A stretch of 64,000 bases of DNA from DASXZH01 sp963829965 (lineage in GTDB: Bacteria; Armatimonadota; Fimbriimonadia; Fimbriimonadales; Fimbriimonadaceae), in the NCBI GenBank assembly GCA_963829965.1, contig CAWHLK010000043.1, forward strand, positions 26,871-90,870, given 5' to 3'. Made by a program: the position numbers and the translations under genes. Position 1 is the stretch's first letter; every line of letters begins with the position of its first letter. Below, piece after piece: positions 56,440 through 64,000 of this stretch. The notes below the pieces were generated by a model. The model was not told the DNA's origin and made no database searches. It worked only from the letters and a program-made list of their open reading frames with translations.

Positions 56440-56820
56440 ATGGCAAGACCTACAAACGGCGAGCTCGACATTCTGTCTGCCCTTTGGAAGCTGGGACCCT
56501 CGACCGTGAAGGCCGTCCATGAGGAGCTTCAAACCAAGAGGGAGATGGGCTACACAACTGTGCTCAAGCTGATGCAGATCATGGCCGAAAAGGGGCTGCT
56601 GTTACGAGATGAAGACTCAAAGGCCCACATATACCGAGCGGCCCAGGCTCAAGAGACCATGCAGAAAACTCTCGTAGCCGACTTCGTAGACCGTGTCTTT
56701 TCAGGTGCATCGAGCCAACTGGTGATGCAGGCTCTTGGAGAGGGCATAGTCAAGCCTGAGGACGTTGCTGAGATTCGACGTTTACTAGATCAAATGGAGA
56801 GTTCCAATGAAAACAATTGA
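56440..56820 (+). CDS. BlaI/MecI-family repressor
   Basis: A 126-residue winged-helix repressor: RPTNGELDILSALWKLGPSTVKAVHEEL, then GYTTVLKLMQIMAEKGLL as recognition region, and a C-terminal dimerisation helix set (LVADFVDRVFSGASSQLVMQAL). In this family a membrane peptidase signal leads to cleavage and derepression. Start at MARP rather than three codons upstream because of the -10 spacing. It overlaps the peptidase gene by 14 bases. Confidence 0.93.
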   Translation: MARPTNGELDILSALWKLGPSTVKAVHEELQTKREMGYTTVLKLMQIMAEKGLLLRDEDSKAHIYRAAQAQETMQKTLVADFVDRVFSGASSQLVMQALGEGIVKPEDVAEIRRLLDQMESSNENN

Positions 56821-59002
56821 TTGGCTGGCACGTTGCCTCGTTGCTTCCACCTGGGAAATCTGCTTTATCGGCCTTGTGTTCGCTCTCTTGCTGGCGTGCC
56901 TTAAGAGCCCCAGACTGCGCCATGCGCTCGCCATGCTCGCACTTGTCCTATGCCTCTTCGCGCCAATCGCAACATCCGTTTTCAGCAAGAACACAAAGCA
57001 GGTTCCCGGTCAAGAAGAAGTTTCCTCAGCTCAGACGCCCAGTTCATTCGAACCATCCCAGAAACCAGCTTTCTCGCGACAGGAATCGAGTGCTCCTCGA
57101 CCGGCCCCATCGGACAAAACCATAAAAATGGGGTCGGTCGAATCGCTCCTGCGGTTTCGATTGCTTGTCTGGCTCTGGTTTGCCGGGTGGCTTCTCATGA
57201 GTTTTCGCCTCCTCGCAGGCTGGTCCGGTGTCGCAAATCTAAAGCGAGCTTCTCGCAAGGCAGGAGAAGAATGGAAGGCGTTGCTCGAAAAAGTCTCGTC
57301 CGGAATGGGTCTGGGACGCCTGCCGGAACTCCGAACCGGCCCAGGTCTCGCCCTGTCCGCCGCCGGCTTCTGGCGTCCGGTGGTTTTTGCGCCTGCTGCC
57401 TTATTCCGCCTCTCGCCCGACATGGTTGAGGCGGCTCTAGCTCACGAGATAGCCCACCTGTTAAGGAACGACTATCTCACGAACGCCTTCCAAATGGTGG
57501 TGGAGTCGACTCTGTATTACCACCCCGTGGTTTGGCTCATCGGCCGAGTCGCCCGCCGAGAGCGCGAGCACGCTTGCGATGACCTCGCCGTCGCCTATCT
57601 TGGAGACCGACGTATCTATGTAGGCGCGTTGGCCGACATTGCCGGGCTCGCGACCCAACCGCAACCACGGCTAGCCCTGGGCGTTTCGAAAAGCTCGTTA
57701 GTCGAAAGGGCTCAAAGGGTCCTCGGCCTCAGCACGAGCCCGGTTCGGCTGCCTTGGTGGTTGGCCGCTTGTTCGCTCGTAGCAATCGGTGGAGGCGCAG
57801 TCGCGCTTTGTCAAGGTTCGCTGCAAACCGGGCATGCTGCTCGGACTAATACGGATGCACGTTTCGAAATCAAGCTCAAGATCCTCGGCGCGGATCGAAA
57901 GCCTATCGCTACCACTCTTGGCGCCATCGGAACCCGTCACACTGCCGGAGAATTCACCCAGTCCAATGAGAATGGCGACGCAACTTTCAAGCTTGGCGCT
58001 GGAAAGTATGAGTTCCTCTTTCAGGATCTTATGGATGATGCATGGTCGGACTGGACGGTATCTGACAAGGGCAACCTCCAGGCACATTGGCACGCGGGGA
58101 TAACAACTGTCTTTGACGGCCAACAATGGATCGTTCAAACTCCTTTTGTCGCGATCCAAGGGCAAGTGTTCGACGCAGATGGTGCGCCCGTAAGGCCAAA
58201 AGCCCAAACGGCAAACGTAGTCGAAATGTACGTTCCAAAACTTTACAAGCAGGGCGGCCATTACGCGGTTAATAGCTCCACTCAAGGGTCGGTCGAACCG
58301 GATGGCAAGTTTTCGATTCTCGTTCAAGCGAAATCCTTGGTAAATCCAAGGTTTGTTTTCAGTATGGCGGGGCAAACTAGCGACGATGGCGCGCGGATCG
58401 TGAACGGACTTGTCACGATCCACCTTCACCGGGTGCCCAAGGCTTGGGTAACCGGGACTGTTCTCGACTATTTGGGTCGGCCCCTCGCCCACTCGGAAGT
58501 CAGACTTACCGGCACCATGGACGACCGTAGCTTCCACATGCTACAGCAACCGAAAAGTCCTGAGCTTCGAGCAAGACACAGCCCCTGGGAAACTGATGCC
58601 CACGGCCACTATGAGTTTGGGCCCGTCAATCCCGGCGATACCCTTTGGGTGACGGTTGCAGCTCCCCCGGGTCAGGCCGATGCGAGTTCGGAACGGATGA
58701 AGGTCTCCCCGGGAGAGAACGTCATACCAACGATCAACTTAGTGGCGGCAAACCTAAAACTGCAAGGCAAGGTTGTCGACTGGCAAGGAAAACCGGTGGC
58801 CGGCGCGCGAGTTCGCTGCTGCACGAACGCCCACAACTACGAAACCAAGTCGGACTCAAATGGCCTATTCGCCCTAGCCGGACTTCCGGCAAATAGGCCA
58901 CTGCCTATTTCGGCCGATAAAGGAAACGCCGATTCCTGGGTAAACCAAGAAGGCCACAATGGAATGGTGATCTGGCTCCATCCGCCTTCGCAAAAACGAT
59001 AA
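56807..59002 (+). CDS. BlaR1-type M56 membrane metallopeptidase with carboxypeptidase-regulatory-like repeats
   Basis: A 731-residue sensor protease. Membrane helices at the N-terminus are followed by the M56 zinc site HEIAHLLRNDYLTN (HExxH) with the third-ligand region REREHACDDLAVAYLGD, and a further helix (WWLAACSLVAIGGGAVAL). The periplasmic part, about 380 residues, is not a penicillin-binding domain. It consists of beta-sandwich repeats (IQGQVFDADGAPV, VTGTVLDYLGRPLAHSEVRL, LQGKVVDWQGKPVAGARVR) like carboxypeptidase regulatory domains. It should sense something other than beta-lactams and inactivate the BlaI-like repressor. GGAGAG lies five bases before its ATG inside the repressor gene. 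Confidence 0.9.
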   Translation: MKTIDWLARCLVASTWEICFIGLVFALLLACLKSPRLRHALAMLALVLCLFAPIATSVFSKNTKQVPGQEEVSSAQTPSSFEPSQKPAFSRQESSAPRPAPSDKTIKMGSVESLLRFRLLVWLWFAGWLLMSFRLLAGWSGVANLKRASRKAGEEWKALLEKVSSGMGLGRLPELRTGPGLALSAAGFWRPVVFAPAALFRLSPDMVEAALAHEIAHLLRNDYLTNAFQMVVESTLYYHPVVWLIGRVARREREHACDDLAVAYLGDRRIYVGALADIAGLATQPQPRLALGVSKSSLVERAQRVLGLSTSPVRLPWWLAACSLVAIGGGAVALCQGSLQTGHAARTNTDARFEIKLKILGADRKPIATTLGAIGTRHTAGEFTQSNENGDATFKLGAGKYEFLFQDLMDDAWSDWTVSDKGNLQAHWHAGITTVFDGQQWIVQTPFVAIQGQVFDADGAPVRPKAQTANVVEMYVPKLYKQGGHYAVNSSTQGSVEPDGKFSILVQAKSLVNPRFVFSMAGQTSDDGARIVNGLVTIHLHRVPKAWVTGTVLDYLGRPLAHSEVRLTGTMDDRSFHMLQQPKSPELRARHSPWETDAHGHYEFGPVNPGDTLWVTVAAPPGQADASSERMKVSPGENVIPTINLVAANLKLQGKVVDWQGKPVAGARVRCCTNAHNYETKSDSNGLFALAGLPANRPLPISADKGNADSWVNQEGHNGMVIWLHPPSQKR

Positions 59003-59007
59003 GGCAC

Positions 59008-60051
59008 TCAACCGGGAAACTCATACAAGACGCTCATCACTCCATCAACAAGCCGCTCCGTTGAAAACCGCTCCCTCATGCTCGCCCGCAGTGCCCGCCG
59101 ATAAGCCAATCCACCGTTTGCCAGTCGCTCCAACATGCGGCTCATACCAAGGGAAACCTCCGGCGCCTCGAACCCTACGACCTCGCCCAAATCGCCTACC
59201 ATGTTGGCGCAGTCTCCAACATCGGAAACCACGCATGGCACCCCCGAAAGCATCGCTTCTCCAACCACGTTAGGATGCCCCTCCGCGAGCGACACCGAAA
59301 CCAGGACGTCCATCGCGTTGTAAACCGCCGGCATGTCTTCCCTTTCCCCAACCCATAGCACCCGGTCCGAAATGCCCAAGTCGGTTTCCAACGCATGCAA
59401 ACGGGTTGTTTGCGAGCCCGCTGGCCTTCCGATCATCAACAGGCGCGCCTGTGGGCAACAAAGTTCGGCAAAGGCGCGCAGGGCAAGCTGGTGGTTCTTA
59501 TGGCGGTCATGCCGCCCAATAACTCCAAAAACCGCGGCATCCTCGCTTATGCCCAGACTCTGGCGTACCGCAGTGCCTGCTTGAGGATCAGGGCAAAACC
59601 GCTCGTGGTCAAACCCGTTGGGAATCGTTACGAGCCTATCCCTCGGCGCCCCACAAGCCAGCATCTCCTTCTCGCCGGCTCGCGAGTAGGCGATCACAGC
59701 GTCAGCGCGACCGGCGAGCCGCCGCTCCAACCAATAAAGGAACCGCTCCCGCAGTTTGAGAGGCTGATCCATCATGCCGGCAATGCAAATCCCCCACACC
59801 GTATGTGCATTCTTCGCCGCAGCGGTCAACAACAAATTAGGCAGCGGGAGAATGCCGTGTACAACACCCGGTTCGATATCCCGTATCAAACGGCGAAGCC
59901 GCACGTACGGCCCGATAACGTTCAAAGGCCGATGCTTCTCCAAACAATGGACCGGGACTCCTGCTTCAAAAAGCTCGTGTTCGAAGGCGCCGCCACAATA
60001 AAACGTCGCCACATGCACAGGAACACCTTTTTGCTTCAGGCCGTTTGCCAA
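59008..60051 (-). CDS. GT4-family glycosyltransferase, start unresolved
   Basis: A retaining GT-B glycosyltransferase. It has RLVTIPNGFDHERF, FGVIGRHDRHKNHQLALRAFAEL, VLWVGEREDMPAVYNAMDVLVSVSLAEGHPNVVGEAMLSGVPCVVSDVGD, with the donor-binding E-x7-E. The predicted TTG start at 60051 omits the family N-terminus. The same frame is open to 60177 and encodes LILIPSLEIGGAERQLVNLANGL, which clearly belongs to the protein, but no ATG, GTG or TTG precedes it. Either an unusual start is used or the true start is lost by a base error. Probably builds a cell-surface glycan. Confidence 0.85.
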   Translation of the reverse strand: MANGLKQKGVPVHVATFYCGGAFEHELFEAGVPVHCLEKHRPLNVIGPYVRLRRLIRDIEPGVVHGILPLPNLLLTAAAKNAHTVWGICIAGMMDQPLKLRERFLYWLERRLAGRADAVIAYSRAGEKEMLACGAPRDRLVTIPNGFDHERFCPDPQAGTAVRQSLGISEDAAVFGVIGRHDRHKNHQLALRAFAELCCPQARLLMIGRPAGSQTTRLHALETDLGISDRVLWVGEREDMPAVYNAMDVLVSVSLAEGHPNVVGEAMLSGVPCVVSDVGDCANMVGDLGEVVGFEAPEVSLGMSRMLERLANGGLAYRRALRASMRERFSTERLVDGVMSVLYEFPG

Positions 60052-60297
60052 GTTAACGAGCTGCCTCTCCGCACCACCGATTTCCAGAGACGGGATCAGG
60101 ATAAGCGTGACAGGGTATGTCTCCTCCCCGGACCTGGCGGCAGGTTGGCGAGATTCAAGAAGTTCGTTGCTAATACCCTATTATTACGCACGCCAAGCTC
60201 CAAAAATCGAGCAACTAAACGGCCGCTCCAGCCCGTAATGAATCTGTCTGTTGCAAACAGCGTCTTATTTGTGAGTACAATCTCCTTTACGCATTGC

Positions 60298-61959
60298 ATG
60301 AAGCATTTGCTTATCAGTCTGGTTCCATGGATGGCGATGACTGCGGCGGCCCAGCAAGATGCGCCTCGACTCGTTGAGGTGGTCTACAGCAACATTGGCC
60401 CCGCCGAAGCTTGGCGCGTAGGTGACGAGTGCTACATAGCGCCAAACATCATCACGGCATGGCATTGGCCTTACACCATTGACAACCACGAGGCCACCAT
60501 TCAGGCCGAAGGCCGTACCGTGCGCGTCGAACTCAAAACGGTTCACGGCCGAGAACTCTTTCCTGTCAAAGCAATGGTCGATCAGTTGGGCGCAACGTGC
60601 AAATGGGGCACGGATGACGAAATGGATGTTCTTGGAGAGGTCCGAATCGTCAGCGTCCAGAACGACACACTTTCCATCGATACAACCATTAGCTCCAAAC
60701 CTCACGTTTTCTCCCTCGACAATCCCGGCCGGCTTGTAGTTGACGTCCGAGGCATGGTTCTCGGCGCCCACGCGACGGCCAATCTTCCGGAGAACGTCGT
60801 CGCCTCCCAATACGGGCCCGACACGGTAAGGGTCGTCTACACGTCGGATAACGTGCCACGCCTTGCTACGCTGACCAACGACCCGACCCGCCACTTTGAA
60901 TACAAAGTGGCATTCCCGAAGCGCGTCCCCTACGTCACCGGCACACCCAACTTGGTAACCCCGAATCCGCAGGATGATGGCCCCGAGCCTGAAACCTCCG
61001 AACCGGCTGGACAAACTTCCCAGGCGGCGCCAAATCCTCAATCGGGCGCCACCAGTGGCCAACAGCCGGTGATCACCCAGGAAACTAGTCGGTCCGTGAG
61101 CATGAGTATCCCACTCAGCGCGCCGATGACATCCTCGGTTCGATTCCAGCGCAAAGATCTTTTCTCAATCGACCTGACGCTCGTCGGCGTTCATTTCCAG
61201 AATCCAATTTCAAAGCCGCAGAACGACTCGATCCAAGCCATGTCGGTTCGCGACACCGGCGACGCTTCGGTGATACGCATTACGACAGCCCGGCCCATGG
61301 GGGTGCAGGTTTCGAGTGTGGACAGCGCGGTCCTTCTAACCTTTCATAAGCCTAGCGGAACCGCAAAGCTGACCGGCAAGACGATTGTGGTGGACCCCGG
61401 TCATGGCGGAAAAGACAGTGGGGCCAGGAGCCCTGACGGCACTCTCGACGAGAAGCAGGTCACCCTCGATATCGGTGGAGATCTCGCGTCAGCGCTCGCC
61501 GCTGCGGGCGCATCGGTCATCATGACCCGGAACTCGGACGTATTCATACCCTTGTCCGAGCGCTATGGAATTGCGCTCCGGGCGGGCGCGGATATGTTCG
61601 TGAGCATTCATGCCAACTCGAACCGCGTCAACGGGAGCCGGTCTGGAACAACCACCTACTATCACGGCCAAGACTCAACCAGCAAAATCCTGGCAGAGTG
61701 CGTGGAGCATGAAATTGCCACAGTGAGTGGCATGCCGATGCTGGGCACCGCAAGCGATTTCAGCCGTTACAAGAGCGGCTTCGCGGTCCTACGGGGCTGT
61801 AAAATGCCGGCCATACTTGTAGAAACAGGCTATATCAATACGCAAGCGGATCGGGACAAGCTCGCCAACGCCGGTGTTCAAAAGGATATCGCGGGAGCAG
61901 TCGTAAAAGGAATTAAGGAGTTTTTTGGCGATGCCAAGCAGGAAGAAGACTCGAAGTAG
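60298..61959 (+). CDS. N-acetylmuramoyl-L-alanine amidase (Amidase_3) with stalk domains
   Basis: A 553-residue cell-wall hydrolase. A signal peptide (LLISLVPWMAMTAAAQQ), a copper-amine-oxidase-N-like domain (about 40-105), AMIN-like beta domains and a Pro/Ser-rich linker precede the catalytic domain (about 365-545). That domain has the zinc motifs VVDPGHGGKDSGA, Glu in DEKQVTLDI, SIHANS and the catalytic Glu in ILVETGYI. It cleaves the bond between MurNAc and the stem peptide. A much larger frame from 59395 is spurious upstream of this ATG. Translationally coupled to the GerMN gene. Confidence 0.92.
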   Translation: MKHLLISLVPWMAMTAAAQQDAPRLVEVVYSNIGPAEAWRVGDECYIAPNIITAWHWPYTIDNHEATIQAEGRTVRVELKTVHGRELFPVKAMVDQLGATCKWGTDDEMDVLGEVRIVSVQNDTLSIDTTISSKPHVFSLDNPGRLVVDVRGMVLGAHATANLPENVVASQYGPDTVRVVYTSDNVPRLATLTNDPTRHFEYKVAFPKRVPYVTGTPNLVTPNPQDDGPEPETSEPAGQTSQAAPNPQSGATSGQQPVITQETSRSVSMSIPLSAPMTSSVRFQRKDLFSIDLTLVGVHFQNPISKPQNDSIQAMSVRDTGDASVIRITTARPMGVQVSSVDSAVLLTFHKPSGTAKLTGKTIVVDPGHGGKDSGARSPDGTLDEKQVTLDIGGDLASALAAAGASVIMTRNSDVFIPLSERYGIALRAGADMFVSIHANSNRVNGSRSGTTTYYHGQDSTSKILAECVEHEIATVSGMPMLGTASDFSRYKSGFAVLRGCKMPAILVETGYINTQADRDKLANAGVQKDIAGAVVKGIKEFFGDAKQEEDSK

Positions 61960-62578
61960 CGCCGGATTTTTGATTGTCGCCTTCCTTTGCGCGGGCGCGG
62001 TCTTCGGATTCGCCAAGTACGTTCAAAACGGACATCAATTTGTGTCGAAGCCCGGCCCTGAGGTTACTGTCGGTTCGGTCGAGCCAAGTCGGCCCACAAG
62101 CACTCATCGAAGGCAGAACGGTTCACCCGATAGTGACGGGGGCTCCAAACAGATAACCGGCCCATATGCCCTCACCCCAGTGGTGAAGGGCGACAACGTC
62201 GAGTTCACCAAGGAAGCCGTTCAAATCCCCGATGACGAGGATCCCAAAGTCTACGTGGTGAACCGTTTTCTTGAGAATTCGAAGGTCGCCGACCCGAGTG
62301 CCCGGCTGCTTTCCATTGACATTCACGACGGTGTCGCGGATCTTTACTTTAACGGCGAAATGGACAAGACCTATGGGACCGACGACGAGTCCACCCTCCT
62401 GAACGGCATCCTCACCACACTGGGCCAGTTTCCGGACATCAAGTCCGCGACATTCTATGCGAGTGGCAAGCAGATTTCATCGTTCGGCAACGTCGACCTC
62501 ACGGAGCCGCAACCCGTGATCCGCGACGCAGCTTCGGGGTCGACCACGCACTCACAAGCGCAGCAATCATCAGAATAA
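61931..62578 (+). CDS. Membrane-anchored GerMN-domain protein
   Basis: A 215-residue protein with an N-terminal membrane anchor (AGFLIVAFLCAGAVFGFAKYV), a linker and a GerMN domain (YVVNRFLENSKVADPSARLLSIDIHDGVADLYFNGEM...ILTTLGQFPDIKSATFY). GerM-type proteins often accompany amidases and act at the cell wall. The ATG at 61931 is chosen over a TTG two codons upstream. It overlaps the amidase gene by 29 bases, and its last 80 bases overlap the convergent peptidase gene. Confidence 0.85.
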   Translation: MPSRKKTRSSAGFLIVAFLCAGAVFGFAKYVQNGHQFVSKPGPEVTVGSVEPSRPTSTHRRQNGSPDSDGGSKQITGPYALTPVVKGDNVEFTKEAVQIPDDEDPKVYVVNRFLENSKVADPSARLLSIDIHDGVADLYFNGEMDKTYGTDDESTLLNGILTTLGQFPDIKSATFYASGKQISSFGNVDLTEPQPVIRDAASGSTTHSQAQQSSE

Positions 62579-63293
62579 CACTAAACGCGGCCCATCCGAC
62601 TGACCAAAGAATCGCCGGAACATGGGTGATTCCCTGCAGAATGGTGGCATCGTTATCCGTAAAGTGAAGAATCCTAGGGTTTACGATTCCGAACACCGCC
62701 TGCAGTGAAGCAAGGCATTGCTGAACCCCAACAAACTGGGCCACAATAATCGCCGCCCATCCTTTAAGCTTCAGCCCAAGAACCAGAAACAGAAGCATAT
62801 AAACAAAGCCGGAGATCATTCCCACCGCGTCTCCCCGTAGCCAAAAAACGCATTCGATCGCAAGAACCATAAACACGCCCAGAAGAGCCTTCCGGGCCAT
62901 TTCCCCGTTGCGGCTCAATGCAATGATCAACGAACCGAAAAGCGATGCGCCCACATATCCGCCACTGGCTACGATTATCGGATGGTTCATGGTGGTAAGC
63001 GTCACCCCGGACCCATCGACGAAAACGTGGATATAGTCCACCGAGCCGCCGGAAAAAACGGAACTCAGGGCATGGCCCATTTCATGGAGGTGGGTGTTCA
63101 AATACTGAAGCGGCAGCACCAATATCTGGAAGCCCGGAATAAGCCAGGTCAGCAAAAGAAACGCCATGGCAACCAGGATTCCAACCTGCTGCGGCTTTAG
63201 ACCCTTAACCGAGCTTTCCGCTTGTCTACTGCTTAACGGCGTCAACGGACACTCTCTTCCTAGCTTCGTACCACCGGAACGACTGGATCGCAA
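62499..63293 (-). CDS. M50-type (Peptidase_M50B-like) membrane metallopeptidase
   Basis: An integral membrane protein with about six helices and a zinc-protease motif LHEMGHALSSV (HExGH). The neighbouring GGSVDYIHVFVDGSGVTLTT is typical of the M50B-like family. Intramembrane cleavage or a regulatory role is possible. The N-terminal 30 residues of the longest frame overlap the phosphatase gene; the true start may be the ATG 42 codons in (AMAFLLLTW) or a codon just after the phosphatase stop. Same strand as the phosphatase, probably one operon. Confidence 0.8.
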   Translation of the reverse strand: MRSSRSGGTKLGRECPLTPLSSRQAESSVKGLKPQQVGILVAMAFLLLTWLIPGFQILVLPLQYLNTHLHEMGHALSSVFSGGSVDYIHVFVDGSGVTLTTMNHPIIVASGGYVGASLFGSLIIALSRNGEMARKALLGVFMVLAIECVFWLRGDAVGMISGFVYMLLFLVLGLKLKGWAAIIVAQFVGVQQCLASLQAVFGIVNPRILHFTDNDATILQGITHVPAILWSVGWAAFSVILMIAALVSAWSTPKLRRGSRVAAP

Positions 63294-63783
63294 TGCCGCC
63301 TACGCAAAGACCGCACGCCCACCCAAACAGAACCTGTGAAGGATAGTGAACTCCAACATAGATACGGCTTATACCGGTGAAGAATGCAATGAAGATGGGG
63401 ATTAAGCCCCATCGGCCAAAAAAGTAGGTCATGACCGCGGCAAGGGCAGCCATATTCGCGGCGTGGGCGCTCGCGGTTCCTGCGCTGCCGAGGAACCCCA
63501 CCCCGTGGTTGATCACGCCTGCAAGATGGCCGCAAGGCCGGTCCATCGGAACGTGGTGCTTCAGCAAGTCGCAAATGCCGTTTGCCGCAACAATGGAAGC
63601 CACCGACAGCAGCGCGGCCACCCGGGTTGTCGGCCCCTTCCACAAAAGAAAGATCAGAAACAGGGCAAGAACGATTTGGACCCATAGGGTCTTGTTCGCC
63701 TCGCTCAGAAAGTCATAAAAGGGCGCAGGGGTGTTTGACCAGCCGTTGATCCAACGAAACAAGGCTACGTCAGCGCCATGCAC
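63226..63783 (-). CDS. PAP2-family membrane phosphatase
   Basis: A 185-residue protein with five or six helices and the phosphatase motifs KHHVPMDRP (K-x6-RP), SAGTASAHAAN in place of PSGH, and SRIYVGVHYPSQVLFGW, where the final Asp is replaced. Such enzymes hydrolyse lipid phosphates such as undecaprenyl pyrophosphate. GTG start, five bases after CATAAT, is probably leaderless. Altered second and third motifs leave specificity open. Confidence 0.85.
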   Translation of the reverse strand: MHGADVALFRWINGWSNTPAPFYDFLSEANKTLWVQIVLALFLIFLLWKGPTTRVAALLSVASIVAANGICDLLKHHVPMDRPCGHLAGVINHGVGFLGSAGTASAHAANMAALAAVMTYFFGRWGLIPIFIAFFTGISRIYVGVHYPSQVLFGWACGLCVGGIAIQSFRWYEARKRVSVDAVKQ

Positions 63784-63789
63784 GTTGGA

Positions 63790-64000
63790 TTATGGCGCGC
63801 CTTTCGGCATCGTCTGTCTGTGTGCGATGTCTCGTACCGACAGCGGCGCCAACTTTTGCCCTACCGGGGCCCACTTGACGTCCAAAGCGGCGCTGCCGCT
63901 GTTGTTGTACCATTCGATTTTGATACGATGCATTCCCTCTCCGAGGGCGGCCGAGCCCGTTTTCGTTTCCGCGCTATGCAGCCCGTCGTTATCGATCAGG
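63790..64000 (-). CDS. C-terminal end of PA14-domain protein (partial)
   Basis: The minus strand is open from the window edge to a TAA at 63790-63792. It encodes LIDNDGLHSAETKTGSAALG, then HRIKIEWYNNSGSAALDVKWAPVG and a short tail ending QTMPKGAP. The DNDGLH...HRIKIEWYNN...VKW pattern is a PA14 carbohydrate-binding domain. The upstream part and the enzyme it is attached to are outside the window. Confidence 0.75.
   Translation of the reverse strand, partial: LIDNDGLHSAETKTGSAALGEGMHRIKIEWYNNSGSAALDVKWAPVGQKLAPLSVRDIAHRQTMPKGAP

Noticed and set aside
59395..60297. Long open frame upstream of the amidase, giving an 854-residue product
   Set aside because: This part is antisense to the GT4 glycosyltransferase gene, has no domain character, and the signal peptide begins at the ATG at 60298.
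1..64000. CRISPR arrays, insertion sequences, rRNA operons, replication origin
   Set aside because: No regularly spaced repeats, transposase motifs, rRNA-like stretches or DnaA-box clusters were seen.

Overview
The window looks like a chromosomal segment of a Gram-negative-type bacterium of the Armatimonadota (Fimbriimonadia-like). This is an inference. It rests on three prepilin-like proteins whose N-termini run FTLIELLVVIAII...LFPVFAQAK, on many lone secreted glycosidases, and on the coexistence of Shine-Dalgarno-led genes with genes whose -10 box lies 6-7 nt before the start codon (leaderless type). No ribosomal RNA, CRISPR array or insertion sequence was seen. One tRNA gene (tRNA-Ser, UGA) is present.

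Region 1 (1-6.3 kb) holds a broken regulatory ATPase, a short-chain dehydrogenase, a Tat-exported GH27/GH36-like glycosidase, a prepilin and a sugar-binding lipoprotein. Region 2 (6.3-27.2 kb) is the most unusual part. Four paralogues fuse a YkgJ-type cysteine-cluster domain to an OGT/SPINDLY-like (GT41) glycosyltransferase. Four TPR-sulfotransferase paralogues are interleaved with them. The set surrounds a highly expressed-looking prepilin plus a small lipoprotein, and contains an alpha-L-fucosidase and a decayed AbiE-type toxin-antitoxin pair next to the tRNA. I read this as a candidate protein or surface-glycan glycosylation and sulfation locus.

Region 3 (27.2-42.2 kb) is mixed: apolipoprotein N-acyltransferase, a peptidyl-prolyl isomerase, a MoxR ATPase, a CBM32-like glycosidase, an ABC exporter, a response-regulator diguanylate cyclase, UbiX, a Tat-signal small protein coupled to an amidase, and a DUF892 ferritin-like protein. 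Region 4 (42.2-55.1 kb) is a carbohydrate-use locus. It contains GH5, a DUF5060-type glycosidase, a GntR/LacI (AraR-type) regulator with paired operators, a prepilin with a small lipoprotein, a GH2 beta-mannosidase, a binding-protein/permease fusion with its partner permease, and a sialate O-acetylesterase preceded by a remnant of a second copy.

Region 5 (55.2-64 kb) carries a BlaI/BlaR-like regulatory pair with three near-identical operators that also control an unknown membrane protein, a GT4 glycosyltransferase, an N-acetylmuramoyl-L-alanine amidase with a GerMN protein, a membrane metallopeptidase, a PAP2 phosphatase and the end of a PA14-domain protein.

Reading frames are interrupted in about a dozen genes across the window, including the normally conserved lnt and one gene with two compensating shifts. 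This pattern suits residual sequencing or assembly indels at least as well as true gene decay. Interrupted genes are therefore given as single merged loci.
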